From assembly GCA_900642245.1 (NCBI GenBank), contig CAAAJI010000061.1, forward strand, positions 28,290 to 76,983: a stretch of 48,694 nucleotides of DNA, in the 5' to 3' direction. Under the pieces are notes generated by a model. That model had not been told where the DNA came from, made no database searches, and was given only the letters and a program-made list of their open reading frames with translations. Of this stretch, positions 1-9,420 are shown piece by piece. Source of the stretch: Fragilaria radians. Lineage: Eukaryota; Bacillariophyta; Fragilariophyceae; Fragilariales; Fragilariaceae. The translations under genes were made by a program, and so were the position numbers. The stretch's first letter is position 1; every line of letters starts with the position of its first letter.

Positions 1-531
1 AGGTGGCATAGTGCAAGAAGAGGAATCCAACAAAATAGCGAATGCTTATCTTATCATGCTTTTCAAAGATAAGTGAAGTATATATGGATACCCTTCAATT
101 AGATGGGTTTTTATATTTTTTATTTTTGAGATCATGACAAATATTATCCAGGGAAATTAAATTCATTCGCGAAGAAGGAAATTCTGTGTATGATTTTTGG
201 ATCGAGACAGGAAACACTCCTTGGGTAGTACGACGAAACTTCCACTGTACAAGTTCCATAAACAGTTGGTGTACTCCAATATCAGATGTCAAGTAGAGTC
301 GGACGATTCGGTTTGGACATGACTTGCGTCATTCCGTCGCTGATTGGACTTGTTCTTTAGAATAAACGGCAGAGTCTAAAGAATACTTGTAATAGGGAGT
401 TCCTGTTGTTCTTTGGGTAAAAAATAGTCATTTGAATGACTCGAATTTTCGTGTAGCATGTAGAAGAAATCTTTCGCGTCCAGTCACTTTTAACATCGTC
501 GTTCGTTCGAAATCCTCTTAGCGTTTTCATC
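1..531. other. Non-coding upstream flank
   Basis: No convincing gene is visible in this stretch. Short open frames on the minus strand lack recognisable domains and look like chance frames. The last 60 bases form the probable 5' leader of the coiled-coil gene starting at 532. Confidence 0.5.
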
Positions 532-912
532 ATGACGGATCCTGTTCCTAATAGTATCGATGTAACACCCTCGTCATCCTCCAAGAGTGATTCAAAGAAA
601 CGTGAAAAGAAATCCAAGAAGGGTAGTAGCAGCAGCAGCAAAAGATCAGGTGAGAGCAGTAAGAAATCTGGTGTCCGTACAAAGTTCTTGTTGGAAAGTT
701 TACGACAGGATTATTATACTCTTCAAGATGAGAACAATCGATTGCGTGATATTATCTTATCACGCTTACCGAATGCTGCCAACGCTATTCTGGCCGAGTG
801 TTGTCCTCCTCGCAAGAAGGTGTCATCGATTGATGAATTGGGTGCCATGATGCCCAATATGACCATTGAAGAGGGAGATGAAGAGGAAGACGATGATGAT
901 GATGATGAATAG
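532..912 (+). CDS. Small Ser/Lys-rich coiled-coil protein with acidic tail
   Basis: The frame encodes 126 residues. Residues 14-47 are a Ser/Lys-rich basic region. Residues 51-80 form a short amphipathic coiled coil containing QDENNRLRDII, which looks like the end of a bZIP-type helix, although no clear DNA-contact basic motif with the Asn and Arg positions of a true bZIP is present. After a conserved-looking segment with CCPPRKK and SIDELGAMMP, the protein ends in an acidic Asp/Glu tail (residues 114-126). I do not recognise a named family. A nuclear, possibly transcription-linked role is an inference from the basic and acidic low-complexity parts. The ATG follows a tcatcATGACG context and an overlapping +1 frame at 587 is a shadow. 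Confidence 0.75.
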   Translation: MTDPVPNSIDVTPSSSSKSDSKKREKKSKKGSSSSSKRSGESSKKSGVRTKFLLESLRQDYYTLQDENNRLRDIILSRLPNAANAILAECCPPRKKVSSIDELGAMMPNMTIEEGDEEEDDDDDDE

Positions 913-2198
913 ATTAAGATTTTTTGGGGAGGAAGACGAAATATAGAAACGAAAGGTTTTCACCCTAGGTAAAAGCTACATCACTTCAAGAAAACAACAC
1001 ATACTATTCGGTGATGCAGTTATGGATTATTGAATCTCTGGGAAGCATAAAATAGGAAAATGAATGCGAACTAATATTGTTTTATTTTGAAAAATTGCAA
1101 CACTATAGGCATGTCAATCTTTTTCTAATAATCACAATGAAAATAACGTTTCATAGATCGATTCATTGGCACATGATGTAAATGTGTGGACCACATTCTG
1201 GCTCTGCATCAACCAGCCTCTGACGTTATTCCGAGAAGCGTTGGAAACGCTTGTCGCGGTGGTGAATGGCCTTCATTTGGATCCATGGTGTTGTGTTATT
1301 ACTTCACCATACACCACACTACGGCTTGACAATCTTGCTGACATTTTTGTTCCTCTCCAAGATACCACCGCGACTCACAAAATTCAAATTGTAACACACA
1401 ACCAAACATTCCTGTCACCATATGGATTTTATACAAATTTTTGTAGGAATTATAACCAATGAATAATACGTACCATTCCATTGATTTTGGATGATTTGCC
1501 CCTAGAATTTGACTTCCATGTACCCCGTTTTTATATGGACCATTGTCTTTTCAGAAAATTGCTGCAAGACTCAAGACATTCAATTTCCTTACTTTTGTGG
1601 ATGAAACACAAATATTTTAACATATGCTAATGTGAGAATTTATGATTTCATAGATGATCTAACTCTATCAAAGGGATATGGACTATCCATAGAAATGGAC
1701 TCATTTACACTTTAACCTGTTGCGACAAATAAGCTCAATAAAAATGTCAGAGTTTTTAATGAAAGTTATCTTTTCTTATCTAGATGTTTCGTATGGTATG
1801 GCATATTGTGAAGCAATATAGGGTGCGTACATGTTGTAATGGTAACATGTTTTCCAATTTTGATTGTTTTAGAATTTGTGTTCATTTTGAAGCAGTGTAT
1901 ATGTACATGGATGTCCCATTGCTCCCTTTCTTTTCTAATGTAGTTGCTGTTGCGTACTGTAGTTGGTTGTGTATGACCATCTATCTGATCCTTGTATGCT
2001 GCAAAGCAAGCATGTGGCATAAACTTTTGGCTAACTACTATTTTCCTCTTGATGTACTGTCATCATCTCCCTCCAGCATGTTGTTTTTGGAGCTTTCCAG
2101 TAAAGTACAGTATAGGTACGATACAGTAGTTATTCATCCATTGCAACGCTGTATCTCTTTCACCTATCTGTTTGTGTCTTTTTGTGTAGATATCGAAA
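913..2198. other. Intergenic region with possible 5'-UTR intron acceptor for uL24m
   Basis: No protein-like frame is convincing here. The open frame at 1166 starts with TTG and has no recognisable motif, and the frame at 1784-2257 is Cys/Val-rich and overlaps the uL24m start out of frame. A pyrimidine-rich tract ending in tgtag at 2189, ten bases before the uL24m ATG, looks like a splice acceptor. It may therefore mark a 5'-UTR intron, but the donor cannot be placed from sequence alone. Confidence 0.4.
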
Positions 2199-2834
2199 AT
2201 GGCATCTTGGCGTCAACGTATGATGAAACATTTGATGAAAAGTGGTCCGACTCATAAGATTACGAAACCAGCCGAACGTGAGGCAGAACAAAAGACTCGT
2301 TGGAATATTGTTCGTGGTGATAAGGTACAAGTGATACGTTCGACACATCCAGAATATGGCAAACAGGGTGTTGTATCCAAGGTATTACGGAAACAAGATC
2401 GTCTATTGATTGATGGTGTTAATATTGGTCCACATCGAATTTCAGGAAATCCAGAACGTGGTATACCTGGACAAACCGTATGGAAGGAACGTAGTTTACC
2501 AGCCTCTCAAGTGGCATTGGTAGATCCCATTACGAATCGTCCGACTCGTATTATCTACAAGACAATACTCAAAGAAGTCGATGATAATGGTACTTCTACG
2601 ACGAATCCTGGAGATGCGACAACACCACCCAAAAAAATGGTTTCCATCAAAGTTCGTGTTTCGAAACGAAGTGGTGCCATTATACCCAAACCAGAAATTT
2701 TAAAGATACGTCGGAATGTTCAATCCTTTGTGACACCTGATTGTACAACGGATGATGCTGTTTGGGAAATTAGTTATGTTCCTACCCCTCCCCCTCTCTC
2801 TCAACAATTCATGGACAATACGACTAACGCGTAA
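2199..2834 (+). CDS. Mitochondrial large-subunit ribosomal protein uL24 (KOW domain)
   Basis: The 211-residue product has a basic N-terminus (WRQRMMKHLMK) suited to mitochondrial import. A KOW motif follows at about residues 36-66 (VRGDKVQVIRS then GKQGVVSKVLR). The L24 signature is at about residues 103-117: SQVALVDPITNRPTRI matches the family consensus of a Val-Asp-Pro followed by a Pro-Thr-Arg. The C-terminal 70 residues are an extension beyond bacterial L24. uL24 binds 23S-type rRNA early in large-subunit assembly. Diatom plastid genomes normally carry their own rpl24, so a nuclear copy with this N-terminus is most simply the mitochondrial protein; this assignment is inference. The protein is complete and intronless within the coding part. 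Confidence 0.9.
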   Translation: MASWRQRMMKHLMKSGPTHKITKPAEREAEQKTRWNIVRGDKVQVIRSTHPEYGKQGVVSKVLRKQDRLLIDGVNIGPHRISGNPERGIPGQTVWKERSLPASQVALVDPITNRPTRIIYKTILKEVDDNGTSTTNPGDATTPPKKMVSIKVRVSKRSGAIIPKPEILKIRRNVQSFVTPDCTTDDAVWEISYVPTPPPLSQQFMDNTTNA

Positions 2835-3150
2835 ACAAAATTTCTTCCATGGCATAGTCAAACTAGGTTTTTTTACGAAATTCTAATTTTTAGAAATGAT
2901 TACGACGCCATCCTTATACTTATTGATGTGTGTATGATAGGAAAACAAAAACAAGTGGTGTGTAACCATTAGAACTAACATTACTTATGATGTAATATAA
3001 ATCCCCTACATTTATCTTGTTCCCATGATGAAGATGAATCCAAATAGTATATACTGTGTCTGTATATATATGTCAATGTGTTTTGTTCACGATTTTGGAT
3101 ATACCTTTCTTGTCCACATAATACGTATCTAAAAAGAAAATGAACGAAAT
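2835..3150. other. Intergenic, uL24m 3' flank
   Basis: This is AT-rich sequence with no gene visible. It separates uL24m from a weak minus-strand open frame. Confidence 0.5.
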
Positions 3151-3537
3151 TTAGTTTTGTAACTGCTCCACACGTGATGCTGTCACGGAAACTCCATTGG
3201 TCGTTGATGTTGATATTGTTACCATTGCAACAAAAGTTGATATTGTGCCCACCATATCCCCAGCAGTCTTGTTTTCAATATTCTTATTGTTGTTGTTGTT
3301 GTTGTTGCTACTTGCATGATTGCTGCTCTTGTTGATGCTATTGAACTTATTGTTTTCTTTAGTATCATTAGGAGTAGTAGCTTTCATTTTACAGTAGGAG
3401 AGTATTCTCAACAAAGTTTCATGGTCCACCTGACCTGATTTGAAGTTTTGGATGTTGTGAAGATGATTTTTCCTTTGTCTTGGTGTTACTACATCGTATG
3501 TTTTTTTATTGTTGTCGTCTTGTGATTGTTGGAATTT
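3151..3537 (-). CDS. Asn-rich open frame, possible terminal exon
   Basis: The minus strand is open from just after a stop at 3538-3540 down to the stop at 3151. Its first ATG is deep inside the frame, so if real it would be a last exon joined to upstream coding sequence. The composition is rich in Asn, Lys, Thr and Ser and includes a run of seven Asn from GTT/TTG repeats on the plus strand. No domain is recognisable. Neighbouring minus-strand sequence at 3639-3833 has a segment RQAIQRWSHNRTPMCGDL that faintly resembles a U-box, but frames do not join cleanly. This may be a decayed gene or chance. Confidence 0.25.
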   Translation of the reverse strand, partial: KFQQSQDDNNKKTYDVVTPRQRKNHLHNIQNFKSGQVDHETLLRILSYCKMKATTPNDTKENNKFNSINKSSNHASSNNNNNNNKNIENKTAGDMVGTISTFVAMVTISTSTTNGVSVTASRVEQLQN

Positions 3538-4092
3538 TTAATGGATATACACTGTTATGGACCGTTTTCAAATTGCATATATAATTTGAAAGCATGCCTT
3601 GATTAGAAGTATTGGACCCAATACTCTTGTTTTTGCAGTTATTTTTGATTGCAAGATTTTTTGTGATTGTGTTGACTTGCAGTACAATTATGACAACAGC
3701 AGAATACATCCAAAATTGTGCAATTGTTCAGATCCCCACACATTGGAGTACGGTTATGAGACCATCTTTGAATGGCTTGTCTTATCATATACTTTGTATC
3801 TCTCTTTCTGCAATAGGACGTGTCTCCTTTCAAGAACCAGTACTTTATAAAAGAGAGAATACAACAATACGTTGTATCATTTCCAAACTAAGATTCAGTC
3901 CACTTTGACTTTTTGCATCTACCTTTCTCCCGACACTCATTGAAGTAAAGAAGTAAACGAAACGCAATGAACTTTGGCTTTGGACAAGCGTTGAGTATCA
4001 AATGTTTCACTTATGGATTCATAATTTTTCAGGAATTATGTCTACAAATTGCATTTGAAATGAGGTTGGGAGTGTTCTTAGACGTTTAGTTT

Positions 4093-4365
4093 ATTACAAT
4101 AGTAGCACATTTATGGATGATTCCTACAATACCGGTGAGAAATCAGGTGTACCCACCACTAAATACTGTACTCAAATCGTTCCTGAGGTTTTTGATGAAT
4201 CCACTGCAACAACCAGGTGATTCAGCTCCAGATACGTTATCCAGAGAACTGCTGTTCTCCCTGTTAAGCTATTCACCCGTTACTCTTCAGACAGCAAAGC
4301 TTGAAAATGGTATTCCTATCACTATTTACATTTATTTCACAGAGAGCGCACAATTAAAATCGTAA
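4093..4365 (+). other. Weak unidentified open frames
   Basis: Two overlapping plus-strand frames are open here. One starts at 4117 and encodes 82 residues without a motif. The other starts at ATG 4093 and reads MDDSYNTGEKSGVPTTKYC before hitting a stop. Neither matches a family that I know. This may be a gene relic. Confidence 0.15.
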
Positions 4366-6350
4366 GTACGCTCCTACTCCTGTATCTATAGATGAAAAGA
4401 GGAGAAACGCATGGAATAGCAAAAGAAAAAAAAGCACTTCAATGATATTGTACTACAATAAAATAATAGAGAGAAACTACTATTAACTAATGAATTTAGG
4501 AAGGATTAAGTGAATATAGAGGGACAATACGTTAGAATTATAATTGCGACGCTGCAGCAAATGAGAGAGACTATTTGTTGGATTTGTTACAAACTTCTCT
4601 TCACATCAAGTGTATGTGATTATTTGGATTAATTAACAATTTAGAACTACTGGATATTACCCGCTAATTGGCGATTGTATAGTGGCAGAATCATTACTCT
4701 ATGTGATATGAACACAAATTGAAATATCATACGTATGTCACAACTCTTTGATTTTAAGTGATCCGTTATAACTCCCTTCCTATCAAATGCGAATCAATAC
4801 TGTCACAACTTTCCAAGGAATTTCACAATGCGCGTCTCGTCATTCGGTCAAGGGATAATTTTGAATGCCATTATTTCAATCTAAACATTCTTCAGAGTCT
4901 CAACGCTTTGGAACCAACTTGACATCTTGGAGGACAGCGTTAAATTTCTTTCCGATTCCTTGTTGAACACTGCATCTCAGACGTCCAATCGTTGCAGGGT
5001 CCATGGACTTCCCATTTCAGATTGTGATTTTCTCTAAAATTGGCTTGTCTTAGAAAAATAAATCTTGCTTACTACTGCAATAGCTTCCTGAAGTGCCACT
5101 ATCACCAATGCAATTATTTTCTGCAATTTTCAGTGCTCTCACACCAAATTAAGCACAACATCTGCAATTAAGCGATTGCATATTGGCTTAGCTATTCCTT
5201 ATAGTCACTCACTCACAATTTGACAAGCTATTCCAGACATGCATCTTACAACTCATTGAATTTAACTAATCCTTTCTAACAAAGGTTATTGGACTAGCCA
5301 TATCTTGCTTGTAGTCAATAGAGATTTTTGAGCTCTGTAGAAGGAAGTTAGTTACAAAGAAGCCTAGTAGATTGACCTGCGGTTAGGAAAATAATATTTG
5401 TCAGTTTCTCTGAAAGTTGTAAGCCCACCTGGATAAGCTCATCCTTCCTTTTCATTCGCTTCCATTCGTTGACCAATCAAGCATAGAGATATTTTTTGAT
5501 CAACGCTTCATTAGTGGGTTTGAGATATGAAATGTCAAGATGTACAAGAGTCCCAGACTTGATTTAATACACCCATACAAAAGCAAAAAAAATAAATGCT
5601 GATACAAGAATTACAGCATAAAAAAGCAAGCTCCAACAACTCGGAGAGGTGCCCCGCTTCCAAAACTGCCCAAAAGACACCATGAGAAAAAAGACAACAA
5701 AAGCAACAATTTTGATCCCTAAGTATGGAAATTAACATCATGCTACCATAAAAGGAAGGAGCTGAGCATGGCTCATTTACTTCCCAGAAAAGTAAGCACC
5801 AACAACTCCTCCACTCCCAGAAGTGCCCAATTTGGCACAATGAGAAATTGGACAACAAATGCTACATTAGTATGGAAATCAGGGTATATAAAGACTTAGA
5901 ATGCATTAAAAAATAATTTGTACAGTGGAAAAGGAATTCTGAGGACTTTGTTATGAAATTGTTTACGTGGACTTAGGAATATTGTGACGATATGGTTTAT
6001 TTTGCTCACAGGACCACCTCTTAGTCACCAATTTTTTCTATCCGTAATACCAAGCACAGTTTCAAATTTTTGACTATTACACGTTATTAGCCCGTTATGT
6101 TGGATCCAGGAATTTGCATACTAACGTAGGAACGATCGTGACAAAATCGTATTGATGTGTTTCGTTTGTATGTGTTTTCGGCGCGGGCTGTTTAAAAACA
6201 ATGCTCCTGCTTGGATACTACATTTGAGGATGAATAGAAATGAATAAATTTTGTTCTCCTTGAAACTCACACTTAAGTGTGAAAATTTGAAACCACATGC
6301 CACAAGCTTACGCCTTTAGTTGCCTTGTTTCCCTCCACTAGAAACATGAT
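4366..6350. other. Gene-free AT-rich stretch with a diverged direct repeat
   Basis: No convincing gene is present. The minus-strand frame at 5535-5858 is Cys/Phe/Trp-rich and is best explained as a chance frame across two diverged direct repeats (about 5620-5730 and 5787-5880). A TATATAAAG string at 5885 has no gene close downstream. Confidence 0.4.
5620..5880. repeat. Two diverged ~95-bp direct repeats
   Basis: The stretch from about 5620 to 5730 and the stretch from about 5787 to 5880 share ordered blocks: a caacaactc block, an aactgccca/agtgcccaa block, a catgaga/aatgaga block with gacaacaa, and a final tatggaaat. They are clearly related but diverged. No coding role is apparent. Confidence 0.45.
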
Positions 6351-6357
6351 TATAAAT
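6351..6357 (+). promoter_or_regulatory. TATA-like box
   Basis: A TATAAAT string lies 37 bases upstream of the ATG at 6388. That spacing fits a TATA box with a very short 5' leader. No other element supports it. Confidence 0.3.
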
Positions 6358-6387
6358 TGTACATATCAGCCTAAAGTGTAAAACAAA

Positions 6388-6921
6388 ATGTTGGCCTTTC
6401 GATTTCTTCTTCTTACCCTTCTTCTTGTGATTGCCGCGGCAGACGACTCCTCCCCTGCGATGGCACCTGAAGCTTCACCTGTCGAGCCAACCTCGGATTC
6501 AGCGCCAGTGGAACCAACTTCGGATTCATCACCAGTGGAACCAACTTCCGATTCAGCACCAGTGGAACCAACTTCGGATGGATCAGCAGGCGACTCCCCG
6601 ATTGCTCCTGTTGTCAATGCAGCCCTTGACGAAGATCCATCTGTGGAGGGTTTTGGGGTTAGTTCTGAATCTCCAGGAACATCGATTCCTATGGATGCAA
6701 GTGCTGAGAGTGTCCCCGAATCTTCTCCTCCTGTAACTGCAACAGTCACTTCTACTTCGCCTGTTTCTGCCACGATTACAAGTGCACTTCCATCCTCGAT
6801 ACCATCTGCTCTCCCATCGTTCGAAAGCTCTGAATTCGGAGGCACCTCTGCAGCATCAACTACGATGGTGTATTTCACAATATGTGCAATATGTATGGCC
6901 GGTGTCATGCTTGCTCTCTAA
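6388..6921 (+). CDS. Secreted Ser/Pro/Glu-rich protein, probably GPI-anchored
   Basis: The 177-residue product starts with a typical signal peptide: residues 1-18 are a Leu/Val/Ile stretch ending in AAA before DD. Residues 30-66 contain four copies of a PVEPTSDS-type nonapeptide encoded by a 27-bp tandem repeat. The rest is rich in Ser, Thr, Pro, Ala and Val with no Cys until the end, as in mucin-like wall proteins. The final 20 residues (TTMVYFTICAICMAGVMLAL) are hydrophobic and terminate the protein, consistent with a GPI-attachment signal or a C-terminal anchor. Such proteins sit on the outer face of the plasma membrane or in the frustule-associated wall in diatoms; the exact role is unknown. 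A long antisense open frame (6366-6908) is a by-product of the repetitive composition. Confidence 0.8.
   Translation: MLAFRFLLLTLLLVIAAADDSSPAMAPEASPVEPTSDSAPVEPTSDSSPVEPTSDSAPVEPTSDGSAGDSPIAPVVNAALDEDPSVEGFGVSSESPGTSIPMDASAESVPESSPPVTATVTSTSPVSATITSALPSSIPSALPSFESSEFGGTSAASTTMVYFTICAICMAGVMLAL
6475..6585 (+). repeat. 27-bp coding tandem repeat, four units
   Basis: Four consecutive 27-bp units encode the (S/A)PVEPTSD(S/G) peptide. Third-position changes between units show that the repeats are not all recent. Confidence 0.75.
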
Positions 6922-8304
6922 GTTCTCAGTCTTCACTTTGAAAATGCATCTTTGAATGACAGATGTGTAACAGCTTCCTAATCAATTTTAGATTAAAAAT
7001 GATTTCGTACGGAATGGATCAAATTATTGAAAAGAAGCTATACTAAATTTTCTTAGGAATGGTGGTAGTTATCCTGTACTGCTGCTGTAGAAAAGTGAAT
7101 ATATTTTCTTATAATGCTGTTGTCATTCATGGATTAACTATCGTGCATTCCTTAATCCTGACGTGATCCTATGGACGGATTCAAATAGTTTATTCCAGGC
7201 AATGTTTCTGTCAAAGGGTCAGGCATTGGAAAATCTTCACAAAAAGTCAGATTACATTCAAAACTTCAATCCTTCCAGGAAATGAAAACATCCTTCTAAG
7301 AAAAAATGTTTGATGGAATGTGGCACTTTAGTTCCTTCTTGTATGAAAACGTGCGCATCAAATAAGTGTTGCTGTAGGAAAGATATCTACTATTATCTCT
7401 TTTGGGATGTGAAAGAACTCCATGACTTTATTCTCTAGAACTTGAGACTTTCTTGTCATTCCTTAGACATTCAGCTTCTAGTCATTTGAACGTATGGAGA
7501 GGTTATAGATACTTGATAACAAATTGCATGTCCAGAAGTCATCGTTCCGGCTCAATCGAAGCACATTAAATCATTCAAATGCTTAGATTTTCTACAATTA
7601 ATCCTTTGCTTTGTCACTACGAAGACTGTAAGCTCCTCTCTCGTGTATTCAATATCTTTCCATTGACTTTTTTGCTAGATTTAATTTTAGTTCTCTTGAG
7701 ACTTTCAGCGTAAACACAAACAAGAAGGTCAACATTGCAAGTTTTTTTTGTGAATCCATTTGACTTCATACTTCTTTACAAGTATGCAGCAATGTCTTTG
7801 TATGTGAGACGACATTGCATGCAACATCAACCGTTAATACTTCTGAGGAATCCATGAAGCTTCATGATCTTATTGATATTAAGAAGATAAAATCTAATTC
7901 GTGCACCGTTAGTTTTCACCGTGGTGCCTGTTGTGTGTGGGCACACAGCTGCAGGGAATCCAAGAAATCATTTAGTTTTTGATGGAGAAGAGAGGATATG
8001 AATGATTGTTATATGAATATTTTTCAATATCATAGAGAATACTAACAAAAAGGATCGCTTTCAAATTTGAAGAATCTGAAGCCAGTTCGTAATTTCTTAG
8101 TAAGCTCTATGTAACTTTTATGAAAATGCTGTACAACTTCATTTTCTTGTTCCATAGGCGAGTTAGTAACAATTAGTTTTAATTTATATCTACTTAAGAG
8201 TGTATAACTAGCCCTGGACTAGAAACACTTCATTTCTTTGCCATAAATTATGAGTGCATTTTTATCCTTCATTAAGGAATGCAGTAACGATTTCAACTTT
8301 TTAC
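6922..8304. other. Intergenic region between convergent surface-protein genes
   Basis: This 1.4-kb stretch lies between the 3' ends of the two secreted-protein genes. It is AT-rich and I see no gene, RNA or repeat in it. Confidence 0.5.
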
Positions 8305-9420
8305 CTAAACTATAAGTTGGATTACGACTCCTGCGACACACGAAATAGAAGCAATAAACATGCCTTCAAGTCCTCTACTTCTACCAGCACTCATTGCACC
8401 CTCATTGGAAGCAAATATGTCCTCAACAGAAGGCGACAGCGTCATGTTTACGCCTATTAGCGGAATAGCTGACGGCAACGAGGAGGGTAAGCCAGATGGC
8501 TGAGTGGATGGTAACGAGGAGGGAATCATGGACGGTCCTCCCGACGGAATAGCCGATGGTAATTCTGATATGGTATCATTGTCGTTCGTGGCAAGTCCTC
8601 CTGGGATAAAGATGCCCATGTTTTCAGAGGGGATGGAAGACGGAATCTTTGATGGAATGATGGATGGAAGAAGAGAGGGTAATCCGGATGGTATTTCGGA
8701 CGGTATTCCGGATGGTATAGTTCCGGATGGGACCATGGATGGAACGGAACTTGGGAAAGAGGATCCCATGTTATCAGATCCTTCGACTGATGGTGGATTC
8801 GCTGGGATAGGTGCATTAGTTATTACTTGACCCAAAGATGTGGTTGGAAGATTTGAAACTGCATTTAGAATATACATCGAGTGGTACCAGCGAGAAACGT
8901 TGTCGTCATTTTCGATCACGGCTGTAACTTCTAGTATCAAGTCAGTTTGTGCAAAGGGAGAACGAAGATAGGAATAGATGGAATCCTTAGGATCATTCGA
9001 AACATGACCCACTCCCGATGTACCGTCCACAGTACACAGCGAGACAACTTGAGCTTTTAGGTCTTCAGTCGTCAGGAACTCTGTAGTATCTAGTCCCTCC
9101 TTATATATCTTGAATAATGCTCCCTTGAAGCTTGACTTTGTGGCTACCAATTCCAAAAAATGTGTGTAGCCCGTTGAAAATGCTTGTGCTTCAGATGGAG
9201 TTAAGGTCATACCATCGACTCTTACCTCTAAACCAAAATCTGACAACTCTGTCCCTCCCACATATCCTTCCGCCATATGAAGACTCCCCATCAAGGGATT
9301 AGGACTAACACACGATCCTGGACCTGTAGGGAATGCCATGACTGTTAAGGTTCCCAAGCAAAGGAACCATATGACGTTTCTAACAGATAGAGGGGCTGGA
9401 ATGGTCTTCGAATGAATCAT
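8305..9420 (-). CDS. Secreted Reeler-like domain protein with PSxxPS stalk and C-terminal anchor
   Basis: The 371-residue product begins with a signal peptide whose hydrophobic core is residues 14-29 (NVIWFLCLGTLTVMAF). An ectodomain follows at about residues 36-200. Its landmarks are FKGALFKIYKEG, an SLCTVDG cysteine, GVGHVSN and LILEVTAVI followed by RWYHSMY. This order resembles the Reeler-like extracellular domain, though I assign it by pattern only. Residues 216-325 are a stalk of PSxxPS repeats interrupted by a short acidic linker. This repeat style is frequent in diatom surface and wall proteins. The last 19 residues are hydrophobic and terminal, suggesting a GPI signal. The protein is intact and intronless. 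It converges with the secreted protein at 6388. The truncated fragment at 34205-34519 carries the same domain. Confidence 0.8.
   Translation of the reverse strand: MIHSKTIPAPLSVRNVIWFLCLGTLTVMAFPTGPGSCVSPNPLMGSLHMAEGYVGGTELSDFGLEVRVDGMTLTPSEAQAFSTGYTHFLELVATKSSFKGALFKIYKEGLDTTEFLTTEDLKAQVVSLCTVDGTSGVGHVSNDPKDSIYSYLRSPFAQTDLILEVTAVIENDDNVSRWYHSMYILNAVSNLPTTSLGQVITNAPIPANPPSVEGSDNMGSSFPSSVPSMVPSGTIPSGIPSEIPSGLPSLLPSIIPSKIPSSIPSENMGIFIPGGLATNDNDTISELPSAIPSGGPSMIPSSLPSTQPSGLPSSLPSAIPLIGVNMTLSPSVEDIFASNEGAMSAGRSRGLEGMFIASISCVAGVVIQLIV

Noticed and set aside
1166..1462. 98-codon plus-strand frame
   Set aside because: It starts with TTG rather than ATG and has no recognisable domain.
1784..2257. 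157-codon plus-strand open frame overlapping the uL24m start
   Set aside because: It is Cys/Val/Tyr-rich without any motif, overlaps the well-supported uL24m gene out of frame and covers what looks like a splice acceptor tract.
3599..3908. Overlapping frames on both strands, one with a U-box-like segment on the minus strand
   Set aside because: The resemblance covers only about 20 residues, the Cys/Pro pattern is incomplete and no frame extends it.
5535..5858. 107-codon minus-strand Cys/Phe/Trp-rich frame
   Set aside because: The composition is abnormal for a protein and the frame lies across two diverged DNA repeats.
6366..6908. 180-codon minus-strand frame opposite the Ser/Pro-rich gene
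   Set aside because: It is the antisense shadow of the 27-bp repeats. The sense frame has a signal peptide and a C-terminal anchor.
8504..8830. 108-codon plus-strand frame with repeated DGxxDG
   Set aside because: It is the antisense of the PSxxPS stalk. The repeated Gly-Asp pattern is not a calcium-binding RTX repeat.
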